Shown piece by piece: positions 45,605 through 56,245 of a DNA stretch of 64,000 nt. Numbering within the stretch: position 1 is the first letter of the stretch; every line of letters starts with the position of its first letter. Position numbers and translations under genes: made by a program. The DNA comes from Ignelater luminosus (lineage: Eukaryota > Arthropoda > Insecta > Coleoptera > Elateridae): positions 366,434 through 430,433 of the forward strand of contig VTPC01008022.1 in assembly GCA_011009095.1 (NCBI GenBank), read 5' to 3'. The notes beneath the pieces were generated by a model. It saw nothing but the letters and a program-made list of their open reading frames with translations. It searched no databases and was not told the origin of the DNA.

Positions 45605-48600
45605 ATGGCTGGTCCTTACCTATCACCACTTCCTAGTGATCTTTTGACGGAGTATATGTTTGGTCGGAGAAGGCAAAGACGAAATCGTACTACGTTTAGT
45701 CCGCAACAGTTGCAGGAGCTGGAAGCGCTTTTTCAGAAGACACATTATCCTGACGTTTTCTTGAGAGAAGAAGTCGCTTTGAGGATTAGTTTATCGGAAG
45801 CACGTGTTCAGGCAAGTTAGAAATTTTATAAAAGGCTTTCTTTGTTTTTATGTTAAATTTAGAAAAAAACAAATGTAGACATAGATAATATTTAAATGCT
45901 TGCATCTAAATAAGAATCAAAACTACAGGTATGGTTTCAAAATAGAAGAGCTAAATGGCGTAAACAGGCCCGTTTACAACTTTTGCAAGACGCTTGGCGA
46001 ATGCGATGCCTTGGAATTCCTACATCTCCGCTTATATTAACTGGTAAATATTTCAACATTATTATAAATTTTACTAACTAAAACCGAATTATATCATAGT
46101 AAACTATGATTTTTGGCTGATCAAAGAGCAAACAAGATTGTTTTAGTTGTACAGATGTTTTTAGATTGTCAATTCCTTTTCTCAACGAACTCAAAAGGAA
46201 GTTACAACTTAAGTGATAACAAAAAAGAAAATTTTTTCAATGCTTATTTTTTGTTTTTATTAGCGTTCTGCATTATTAATACTTAGAATTCTGAGCTTTT
46301 GGGATTTTTTAAACAAATACATTTATAGATTCATGTTTTGGCTTGCAAGTTAAAAATTTCATTTATTAAACATTATAACGTCTTACTTTAGTGACTTCAT
46401 CCATTTTTCTAAACATGTACTTTAATTTTTCATAAGAATTTAAAACTAATTGTAAGTTTTGGTTTAGTCGCCTGTATAAGGTGCTTGACATTGAGTGTAA
46501 TTGTGCTACATCTTACTTGGATGGATAACAAAAAATGATATTTGTGAACAGAACTACTTTTTCAAGAGAAGTTAAACAGTGAAAGCAATTTTTTTTCATT
46601 CTCAAAAATATCTGCTGTTGTTATAAACACTGTCATTTTCTAATTTAATCTTTGCAGTTTCTTCTGAGTATATCTCCTTGATTGATTGATTTCACTGGGA
46701 TATCTTGTTCTAAAGCTTCTATTATCGCCTCATGCTCCACACAATCAAATTCTTTTTTTAAATCTATGAATACTAACATATATGCACTGCCTTGTTAAAT
46801 TCTTGGAATATTTCTATTATTTGATTTACTATGTAGATGTAGTAGGTGGGATACTTGACAGCAGTAAACCCGGCTGATTGTTTTCAGTTTTACTTTTGAT
46901 TTTACTTTTTATTATTGATGAAAATAATTTGTAGGTAGTTTAAAGTAAGCTGATGGGCCTGTAGTTAAATATACAGTTTTTATTCTTCTTGTTGAAAGCA
47001 CTTTATTGAAGAATAATTGTATCAGATCTATTGCTTCTTCTGTTAGATTTCTCAACTGTCCGTTTGTCATTCCATCACTTCCTGGCGATTTTTCGTTTTT
47101 TACTTTGTTTATCGTTCTTCTTATTTAATATTTACTATTTTTTTCATGTTTTTTGTTTTTTTCGTTATTGTGGTGGAGTATAGTTTTCTTTCTTTTTCCT
47201 TCCCTTGTTAACTTTTTCACTTTCTCCCTTTCTTTGATTAACTTTTGGTTTCTATTGACAGCCTTTTTTCTTTATTCTGCTGTGTTTGCTGTGCTTTTTT
47301 GCTGCGTTTGTTATTATTTGTTTGTAAAGCTCCTGTATCTCTTTTTCTTTTAGTTTTATTAATGTCCCTTCTGTTCTTAGTTCATCATTCTGAGCTTTTT
47401 TTGAATTCTTCTATGAAAAAAAACTAGTGAGCGTTTACTTACTTTTTTCTGTAATCTTTACACTCTAACTTTTTCTAATTTATTTTTTTGTTGCTCACAC
47501 CATTCTGTGGACTGAGTTAAATTCCAACCGGTTTATTGTTTCAGTTTTATTTATTACGCCTACGTTATTGGTCATTTAGCTCGAGTTCGCTTCAAGCCGA
47601 GCCTCATTTTAAAACTTTATCTGACTGTTCAAGCCTGTCGGGCTTGTCGGACCCGTCGAGCTTATCAGGCTTTTTGGGTCGTTCTTTTTCACTGATCTCA
47701 AGCGGACCGGACCGAGATCTTTTTCGTACTAAGTCGGACGGGCTTGTCGTACTGACTTCGACAGGTATTATTTTCGAACTCAATTGGAGAAGCATTATTT
47801 TTATACTGAACCAAAGAGTAGAACTTTCGTACTACACCAGACCGAGAACTTCTTTTTTCTCAGTTTAAAAGGACACTCTGGCCCTGTCGGGTCGTTTCGT
47901 CTAATGGCGATCCAGTTTCTGTCAGACCTCGCGGCGTTGTCGGGTCGTTCGAGCCTCTCGAGTCGTTCAGAAGTCTCGAACCTGTCAGGCCTCCCCGAGG
48001 CAGACGAACATTATTTTCTTATGGACTGAGGGGGGCATTATTTTTAAACTGAATTGAAACGGAAAAGTAGATGCCTGCACGCATCAGGTTTCTTGTTTCT
48101 AGTTTAGGTCCGGCTGTGCCTCAGTTTTTAAAGGGTACTCCGGCCCTCTCAGGTCGTTTGGTCTTATCGGACCTCTAGGCCCCCCGGCTCTGTCGGGTCG
48201 TTAGAGCGTCTCGAGTCGTTCAGGAGTTTTAAACATGTCATTCGAGCATCTCGAGTCGTTCAAGAATCTCGAACCTGTCGGGCCTCCTTGAGTCAGAAAA
48301 GCATCATTTTCCTACGAATTGAGGCGGACATTAGTTTTATACTTAACCAAAGCGGAAAGGTTTCGCATTGTACCGTAGAAGCCTGTACGGGTCGAATTTC
48401 TTGCGCGGTCTTTCCCAAAGCTCTAGTTTAGGTCCGGCTGCGCTTCAGGTTTTAAAGGCTACCTCGACCCTCTCGGGTCGTTTGGTCTTATTCGGCTTCT
48501 GGAGCCTGTCGGGCCTCTCCGCTCTGTCTGGTAGTACGGGTCTGTCGAATCGTTCAGGGGTCTTGGACCTGTCGGACATGCTGGCCCCGTCGGGCCGTTC

Positions 48601-51600
48601 GAGTATCTCGAGTCCTTCAGAAATTTTTGACCTGTCAGGGCTGTCTGAGTCTGATGAGCGTTATTTTCGTACAGACTGGGGCGAGTATTATTTTTATAGT
48701 GAACCGAAGCGGAGAGGTTTTGTATTGTACCGTAGAAGCCTGCCCAAGCAGGGTTTCTTTATCAGGCCTTTGCACGGTCCTGCCCAAAGTCCGGATTTAG
48801 CTTGGTCCGGGCCTTAGTTTTTAAGGGTACTCTGACCCTATCGGGTCGTTTGGTCTTACAGAGCTTCTAGGGCCTATCGGGCCTCCCAGTCTAGTCGGGT
48901 CTTTCAAATCGTTCAAAGGTCTCGAACCTGTTGGGCTTCCTTGCCCTGTCGAGTCGTTCGAGTCTCTTGAGTCGTTCAGGAATCTCAAACCTACCAAACC
49001 TCCATGAGTCACATGAACGTTATTTTTGCACGGACTAAAGCGGACATTATTTTTATACTGAACCGAAAAGGAAAAGTTTTGTACTGTACCGTAAAAGCCT
49101 GCACGGGACAGGTTTCTTGCTCAGCGGTTTTTCTGCTGTCCTGCATAAGGCTTGGGTTAAGGTCGAGCGAAGCCTCGGTATTTAAGGGACACTCCGGACC
49201 TGTCAACTCATTTGATCTTATGGGACCTCTAGAGCCTGTTGAGCCTCCCAGACGTGTCGCGTCGTTTGAGCCTCTCGAGTCGTTCAGAAATCTCAGACCA
49301 GTGAGGTTTCCCGGTTCTGTGTGGTCGTTCGGGCTTTTTAGAGCTTTTCCGGCGGATGGAAAAGTTACTGGGTTTTTTCAGGCTGCGTCAAGCTTACTTC
49401 TAGTCTTTCTTGTCTTGTGCAGAGTTTTAATGTAGTCTATCATTTTTTATACCATTTGGGGCTCTCCATGTTCATTTTTTAAGTTTTCTGCCTTAAAGAA
49501 GGTATTACTAATATACAGTACGCCCAATTTAAAGCGTTACAAATAGATAGGCAACACACTTTGCATATCGTGGATATCTTCGTGATCTCAAAATATACTT
49601 TCCAATCTTTAAAAAGGATATTTATGAAAACAAAAAATTTAAAAATGATTAGCGTACATAGCTTGTCATTTTGACAAGAACTTATCCATGTTTAGTAATT
49701 ATCTAACCTTACATTATCTGAAAGAACAACTCGTCTTGTGTAACTTAAATGTTTAGTTATTTAAAAAATGATTAATAAAGGGAGGTAATATATTAGATGT
49801 GGTCTTTGTCATATGTGTTGCCTATCTGCATATAGCGAGATAAAATGGGGATACTGTATAGTTTTTTTTTTTAGTTTTAGTGGTTTTCCTCTCGTTTCTT
49901 TTTCAAGTCCAAACTTTTTTATTATTATTCCGTCTTCCTTTATTTATTGTCCTATTTTACTGTTAAAATCGCCGATTATCAATAAATATTTTTCTTTCGT
50001 TATTTCTATTGCATATTCTAATGTTTTGTACGATTCTTCTTTCTCGGCTACCTCTGTTGGAGCTCTGCAATTTCTTCTCCATCTTTCCTCACCTTTGCGA
50101 TGTTTATAGCATGTTTTAATTTTATTACCCTATGTTCTGTTTTTAGAGTTTTTATATTTAGGATGCCGATTTCCATGCTTGTGTATATCTTTTTTTTGTC
50201 TTTAATTTCGTCAGTGTTAGGAGGATGTGACCTTTGACTTTCCTAATGGCCAGTTTTCTGAGACGCCTTTTTTGTTCTTTCTCTAACTCGTTTGCCAAGA
50301 AGGGTGCTTGTGTCGTTTTTGATTTTTTGTTTGCTTCTGGTGATTTTTACAGTTTCCTTCTTCTTCTTGCTTTAATCTCTTCAACTATTTTCTTAACTTA
50401 CTTCGTTTCTTCCATCTTGTTACTTGTGTTCGTTTTCAAATTTAACGCTTTATTTTAGATGAAGTTGTAGTGATTCGATGTAATTTTTAATTTGGCGTAC
50501 CGGCTATTTATTTATTGCATTGGTTTACGCTCTGTGCAAACATGACCTTTGTGTTATCACTGAACGAATTCAATTTCCACTTTGTTTCAATTGTAGAATT
50601 TTCACTTCATTCTCATTTTAATTGTGAAATTGTCACTGTATCACTCTTGCCGCTTTTAATCCACCATTCTTAACTGTAAAATCTACGTTACGTTTGCTTC
50701 ACAAATTTTTATTGTTTATTGCTGTTAGGTCAAAAACCACACTGCACTTATGGGCTTTCGATTATCAGTCAATCAATCAAATGGCATATTTCTGGTTGGC
50801 TTTCACTTTAATGTCATGATCTTAAGCTTATAATGTCAAACAGTTTGTGACAATATCAAAAGTTGACATTAAGAATTAATTTTTAAATATTAGAGAAACA
50901 CAACAAAACTCCAACAAATTTCCAACTTGCACCATCTGTCAAATATTTTGACTTGACTTTTACCCCCACGCTGAAATAGAGCGACGAGCTAAGGCGCTGC
51001 CTAGACGTCGTCCAGCAACTCAGCAGCTTGATTTTCGGACTCTGCAGCGTCATTCCAGGCTGTCATACCGGACGTTATTACTTACTTAAAAAACTTTCAT
51101 CAGACCCGTAATCCACTAGCAATTCACCAGCATATCCGATCAGGAGACCCGACATCTGCAGAAGAACTTTTCGCCTGGAACGCTTCCACTCTTAAGAGGG
51201 AGTATGCGACAAAGCGGGAATTCCTTCTTTAGATGCTTGCCTTAAATACATGAAAGGTTGCTACGTAAACAGGGCAAGTTCTTGAGATCCTCAGAACCCC
51301 AGCTTCTCTGCCGCACAGAAAATTCAAAAAGAAACCCAAACATCCGCCCATGATTATGATGAGACCTCCTGAGAACCTTACTACCGAGTTGGTAAGCATC
51401 CTCCTTGATACCCCACTTATCTACAGATAGGGGTCTGTGCAAAACTATCGATAGACGTGCAGTATTTTTTACGGACTATCACCACCGCAAAAACAATTCT
51501 AATCTTACTGCACAAACTTACAGCAGCGTTGTATAATAACGCGAGCAATAATAATGTTTAAAAGATGGTTTTAGTAAGATTTTAAGAAATTTTTTAGTGG

Positions 51601-54265
51601 AAATGATTAAAATGGTGAATTTCCACTAAAGAAAGCGCCGCGCCGGTCTGCTTGTGCTTAGGCTACATGTTCGTACGGGTCACTTACGGTCGTTCCTGGT
51701 CAGGCTTTACTTCACCCTCTATTAACTTACTTAAGAAAACTAGATGCTTCTGCGGCTCATGCTACACTTTTGAACGGATCACCTTTGGTGGCTTCTGGTC
51801 GGATCACCTTTGGTGGCTTCTGGTCGGATTTCACCGTCCATGAATCTTCTTAACACAACTAATTGTTACTACAGCTCGGGCTATGCTCTCCCACAGGCTA
51901 CTTTTGATGGACCCTGATTGAGCTTTGCCTTTCATTAACATTTTTAAAAGAACTAGGTGTCATTACGACTCGCTCTTCACCCTTCATTGACCTACTTAAG
52001 AGAGCTAGATGTTACTACGGCTCAGGCTTTGCTCTTAAATGGACTATCTTCGGTGGCCTCTGGCTTTACCTTTCATTAATCTTTTTAACAGCTAAATACC
52101 ACGTTTAGAGGTTTAGATGACGTGTGGGCGTCAGATTCTTGGGACGGAGTACGGTCATTTAGATAAAAAATATTTTACTTTCTTTTTTGCATGTATCTTA
52201 GTTTGTTGCTAAATTTACAACTATTGTTTCTTATAGTTCCCGTCACGATTTAATTGGCCTATGAAGTTATTCGATAGTATTTTGGAATGTTATACATGTA
52301 AAAATTTAAATCCTTCTTCGCTGAATAATGAAATTATATTTACCTCAAACGAATGTAACAAATCTTGAATTTCTTCCGGTAATTCTGAAGTTTACTAAGT
52401 TAAACTCAAGATTATTATTATTATATATCGATATTATCTAATTCTTTTTTGTATTTTGCTAACTTCGAAATAAAACAAAACGATCTCACACCCAATCGTT
52501 CTCCTGTCCAAACGACCGGCGCTTAAATGGCTTTGCTTCCAAACGGTCTTGCCAAAACTGCCTTAAACTCGAAATTGAATTAATATTATTTGACCATTGT
52601 TGCACCGGTCCGGGTTTCTCGAGCTTGCCGAATCGTTGCCAATCAAGAAGTTTCTTCCCAGAGTGCAAACTTCGGCCATTGTTTCATTTATACTAATGTT
52701 TACACCTGGACCTCAACTTTTAAACTTGATGAAATAAGCTTCTAGAGGAATTGTTCCAACGGTAATTTTCCCATAAGTATTGCAATAAAAACTAAGATTC
52801 ATTATTTTGAATTTTGTAGAAGTAGACTTCTCATGAGAATATAAATTCATTCATTTTATAAAAAAAACATGTTACATTGCAACTGTAGTGAATTGCTTTT
52901 TAAATGAGTAAAAACTTAAAAAACTAACTAGTACGTAATAGTGACAGAAAAATGTAAAAAAGATTTAAAACGAAATTTAAAACGAATAATAAGGTATTTG
53001 GCGAGATTCGGAAGCTCGACCTCTTGATTATAAAATAGGTTGTCGTCTGCTGGATCAAAGTCTTTAGCTGCCAAATTGCGGCATTTATATTACAGCAATA
53101 AAAATTCCCTATGACCACCTAAAAAAGTCACTATCCTGTATAAGAATTTTTGTTTTAACGTTATCCTTAAGAGCTCTTACGCGTACGCCCCAGAGTACCT
53201 ATATATATACTTCCTGTATAATACACAGCCTTAATTTTTGAAATTCGTACTGCGGTGTTCTCTCCTTGCCGATTTTGGTATTTGTTTTGATAGATTTAAT
53301 TGCCACCAACCCAAAGATATTAATTATTATTAAGGCCGGCGCAAGAACGTGCAAAAAAGGCGATTAGAGACTTTACTATGGAGAAGAAGACAACCAAGAC
53401 TGGCATTAAATTCACTCCGCACTCTTTATTATAATCTCGAACCTGTAAATTATCCGCTTCTGTTAAGTAAATTTTCTTAAATCATCACTGAATTTAAAAT
53501 TTTATCCCAACAATCATTTAATTAAATTAAAATAAATTTAAACTTGTTAAGTTTTAGATTTTTTTCTATTTAAATAAATTACTTTTTTGAGGAATTATTA
53601 ATTAATTATCTAAAAATCCTAATTAGATTTTTAAAAAAACACAAAAAGGGCCGAGAATCTTTAATTATATTTTCAAATCCACTGTGAAGTCTAAGTCGAT
53701 CCTGCCCCTTTGAATTCTCTCTCAAGATCAACACGTATTTTCTGTTATCGTATTGCGTTTGATATAGTTTGATCACGTTTGACATTCATTTAATCAGCAA
53801 ATCTTAGAACATTTAACAATGGACGTGTTAAGATTCTTTTCCACTGATTATCTTTAGCGCCAACTGCGTGTAACTTCTTTTTACATCTTAAATATTATTA
53901 TAGTTTTAATAAATTTAAAATGATAGTCAGATTATAAACTTCTTATTTGCTTATGATATCACAACTAGAAAAACTGATAATTTTCAGGAAGTGGAGTACC
54001 ACCACCAGAGCAACCACCACAAGACAAACTACCAGAGAAGCCCTACCCAATGATACCATCAGGACTTCCTCGGCAGTGTCCTTGCTCACCAGATATCGAT
54101 AACCACTTACAAGAATCGGGGAAAATCCGTAATCCCCCAAATGCCAGAACACCTTCGCCAACGGCTCCTGACGATTTATCTTTACCTAGGAAAATTTCAC
54201 CTCCAGATGATCACAGTAAAAATAATAATTTTGTTTCGAGAATAAATCCCATCAACAGTGAATAA
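45605..54265 (+). CDS. PRD-class homeobox transcription factor, three exons, complete
   Basis: It encodes a nuclear DNA-binding protein. Exons are 45605-45811, 45929-46043 and 53988-54265. They join in frame to 600 bp (199 residues plus stop), introns in phases 0 and 1. The homeodomain spans residues 24-83: [11 protein letters not shown] (helix 1), [11 protein letters not shown] and the recognition helix [14 protein letters not shown]. Residue 50 of the domain is Gln, as in Q50 PRD-like proteins. The first intron falls between homeodomain residues 46 and 47, a conserved PRD-class position, and uses a GC donor (CAG|GCAAGT). The tail is rich in Pro and Ser with no OAR motif recognised, and no paired domain is present. 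The stretch [14 protein letters not shown] after the homeodomain suggests the arthropod family of Drosophila CG11294, from memory only; other PRD-like families are possible. Confidence 0.9.
46630..47540 (-). mobile_element. LINE remnant, reverse transcriptase part
   Basis: Reverse-strand frames give [20 protein letters not shown] near 47095-47030, NYRPISLL near 46960, and [20 protein letters not shown] near 46780-46715 (palm motif A Asp). Stops and shifts occur throughout. Before it, 47110-47540 is T-rich and includes [12 protein letters not shown] reading. It is probably the same LINE as 49440-50460, interrupted by S2. Confidence 0.7.
47570..49400 (+). repeat. S2 repeat element, copy 3 (higher-order array)
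   Basis: Blocks of 9-bp units (tcgggtcgt, tcgagtcgt, ctgtcgggc and variants) alternate with a longer unique spacer (for example attatttttatactgaacc and tgtaccgtagaagcctg). The gtcgttt landmark recurs at 47891, 48153, 48477, 48845 and about 49206, giving super-units of 262-368 bp. Both outer edges match copy 1: left (gagcctcattttaaaacttt, about 47600) and right (ggctgcgtcaagctt, about 49380). It sits inside a LINE in reverse orientation. Open frames with an LSGLS-type period follow from the 9-bp repeat. Confidence 0.7.
49440..50460 (-). mobile_element. LINE remnant, endonuclease part
   Basis: On the reverse strand [20 protein letters not shown] near 50175-50115 starts the endonuclease domain, [13 protein letters not shown] near 49985-49945 is its GDFN catalytic motif, and [17 protein letters not shown] and MIDYI near 49515-49435 fit the following part. 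The coding order continues at 47540-46630 beyond the S2 block. Frames are broken in places. Confidence 0.7.
50461..51640. other. No recognised gene (intronic)
   Basis: AT-rich DNA passes into a mixed-composition patch (50970-51440) with short ORFs and no motif. The patch may be an old transposon fragment. Confidence 0.45.
51650..52110 (-). repeat. S1 satellite block 4 (inverted)
   Basis: Its reverse complement reads like blocks 1-3: tatttagctgttaaaaag, attaatgaaaggtaaagcc, ggccaccgaagatagtcc, agcctgagccgtagtaac. A 25-bp segment starting ggatcacctttggtgg is tandemly duplicated exactly at 51778-51827. It lies 14 kb from blocks 2-3 in opposite orientation, inside the homeobox intron. Confidence 0.65.
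52486..52668 (-). other. Unassigned 60-codon ORF in the intron
   Basis: The frame reads [18 protein letters not shown], then [20 protein letters not shown] and a basic tail. It is locally less AT-rich than its surroundings and looks protein-like, but no family is recognised. It could be a transposon or pseudogene fragment, or chance. Confidence 0.15.
53988..54265 (+). CDS. Homeobox gene, exon 3 (C-terminal region)
   Basis: After the acceptor ttttcag, the first two bases complete a Gly codon begun by the last base of exon 2. The exon encodes [31 protein letters not shown] and a tail ending NPINSE, then TAA. It is rich in Pro, Ser and Asp, typical of a disordered regulatory tail. The reading frame matches exon 2 exactly. 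Confidence 0.8.
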
Positions 54266-54690
54266 ATTGTAATAATTTTTGTAATATTTTAATCAATCTG
54301 TAAATAAGTACCTAATAATAATTATAATAATGTAATTTTGTTTGTGTCAATTAGACAGCAGTTATTACAGTATTATTGTATCTTACTATTATTATTATTA
54401 TTCATGATAAAAATAAACTTTAAATATATAATTCACTTTGTGCTTGTATTGTTTACGTATTTTATTGTATGCACGATTTACTTCGTGTTGCTTGTGCTAC
54501 ATAATAATTTACCCGTGCAAAGTTACATTCGAGTGTCGTATTTCACTCTAAATGCAAATAACAAAAGGAACCAAAACAATTTTGTTCTTATTTTTGCTTA
54601 TATTTTTATCATGAAACAATGGACATTTAAGATTTTATCAGCACACAATTGTTCGTCGATATTGGGATATAAATAAAATTGAATATTAAA
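54266..54690 (+). terminator. Homeobox gene 3' untranslated region and candidate poly(A) signals
   Basis: This is AT-rich. An AATAAA overlaps the stop at 54261-54266, and others occur near 54411 and 54673; the last is the most plausible end. An open frame at 54338-54676 is probably chance. Confidence 0.4.
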
Positions 54691-56245
54691 ACTCTCGTTA
54701 TTCAAGTGCATTACCTACGCTTTGCTATTTGATTACTAAAAATAGTTATATTTACGTATCACGGTAGTAAAGTTCAATTTTTTAAGTATTACGTATTATG
54801 TGGCCTCGAAAAATAACGTCAAGAATAATAAAAAAGGGAATTATATGTTCTACATTAAATATTTTCTAAAATCTTGAAATTAATTAAGAAAAATTATGTT
54901 CTTTTAATTCAAATTAGTCAATCAGCATTACAGGAAACTTATAATTAAATCTAGTTGTCTTGTTTAGTAACAATTTGCTAGATGGCGCAACCTGCCAAAC
55001 AATTTGTTTCTATTAAAGTAAATTTACTTGAGTTGCAATTATTAAATTTTACCTACTTGATCAATAATCTTTTCAATTATGCAAGTAACCAAGGAACTTT
55101 TAATTTCTAAATACACTTCTGCCGATTTAAAGCCAGAGTTTAGAAATAAAAATAAGAATTTGGAAAAAAGAACATACTTACGGCAATTTGTAGCATCCCT
55201 ACCCAAATAGTGCGTGTGTGCGTACATATATATGGTAAAAGAAAAGTTATTGCCTGCGTGATCGTGAAAAGAACAGACTTTTAATAATCTTGACTGCTTC
55301 GCAGCGGTGTTGAATTGCCAGTGCTTAGAAATATTAAGAGCAATCGGGTTATGATTTCGGAAATTACTAATAATTACATATGTTGATTTTCTTTTCTTTT
55401 CTTTCGTTAGGAGCATAATACAATTCTGGATTTGTGTGTATACCGAAAAAAGTGGATTGCATTTGTCCAGTTTTTATTAATAAAAAAAACCATTTGAAGC
55501 TCATGATAATCAAATGAAACGTGAGAATTTATGAGAGAAACAACAATGTCTTTGTTTGATTTTTAAACACAAACTGCGAAAAGTTCTTTGTATGTTTGTT
55601 CTGTCTATAGATAGGTACAGGGTGTTTCGAACTTGAGCATGAGGATCTTACCTATTATAAAAGGTTTAAATTTGACACTTTCCCTCGATTTTATGCTAAT
55701 TAATAACTTTACAAAAAACTTGAGCTAACTTTTCTAGTCTTCGACTGTACAAAAACAGGAAAAAATGGTGAAAAACACCTGATTGATTAACATGTGAACA
55801 ATTTGTCACGTATTAACTAATTAGGAACTCTCTCATAAGTATAACACGCAAGCATTTTTAAAGGCAGTTGTTTATTACTAATAACCTCAGATTGTCACAA
55901 CTGTCGGCCAAAGCCAAACATCAGGCTCATATTTTCTTATCGACGCCATATTTGATAGGATTTGTCACGCTTAAGTTATAACCCATCCAGCACTTGACGT
56001 CCGCAGGACGTTTATTTGCAGTTCAAAGTTAGTTGAGACGTCCATGGACATAAATTGGAAATCCATTAAACGTTTTTCGCTGGACATTCATCTCACTACC
56101 ATTAGCGAACGTCCACTAGTCATCTAATTTTGATCCAAACCTTATCTAAATGTGTATGTTTTAACGTAGGTTTTACGTTCAATGAATGTCCATCAAATGA
56201 CCGCTAGTGGACACGTTCAATTTTGGTCAATATTCTGTTTAAATA
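54691..56245. other. No supported gene
   Basis: This is AT-rich. A tacagggtgtttcg at 55616 resembles a transposon terminus, but no partner was seen. At 55990-56220 several gacgtcc or ggacgt words cluster, with an imperfect inverted pair (gaacgtccactag against ctagtggacacgttc). A 124-codon reverse frame at 55042-55416 has no recognisable domain. Confidence 0.45.

Larger units (their letters stand above)
46044..53987 (+). other. Intron 2 of the homeobox gene (7.9 kb)
   Basis: It begins gtaaat and ends ttttcag. It holds a LINE in reverse orientation split by an S2 repeat block, an inverted S1 block, a 400-bp dispersed repeat and a small unassigned ORF. The first 600 bp and parts of 50461-51640 and 52110-53430 show nothing recognisable. 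The intron assignment rests on the in-frame phase-1 join and the downstream Pro-rich exon. Confidence 0.75.

Noticed and set aside
54338..54676. 112-codon frame downstream of the homeobox stop
   Set aside because: It is very AT-rich and hydrophobic by composition and lies in the probable 3' untranslated region; no motif.
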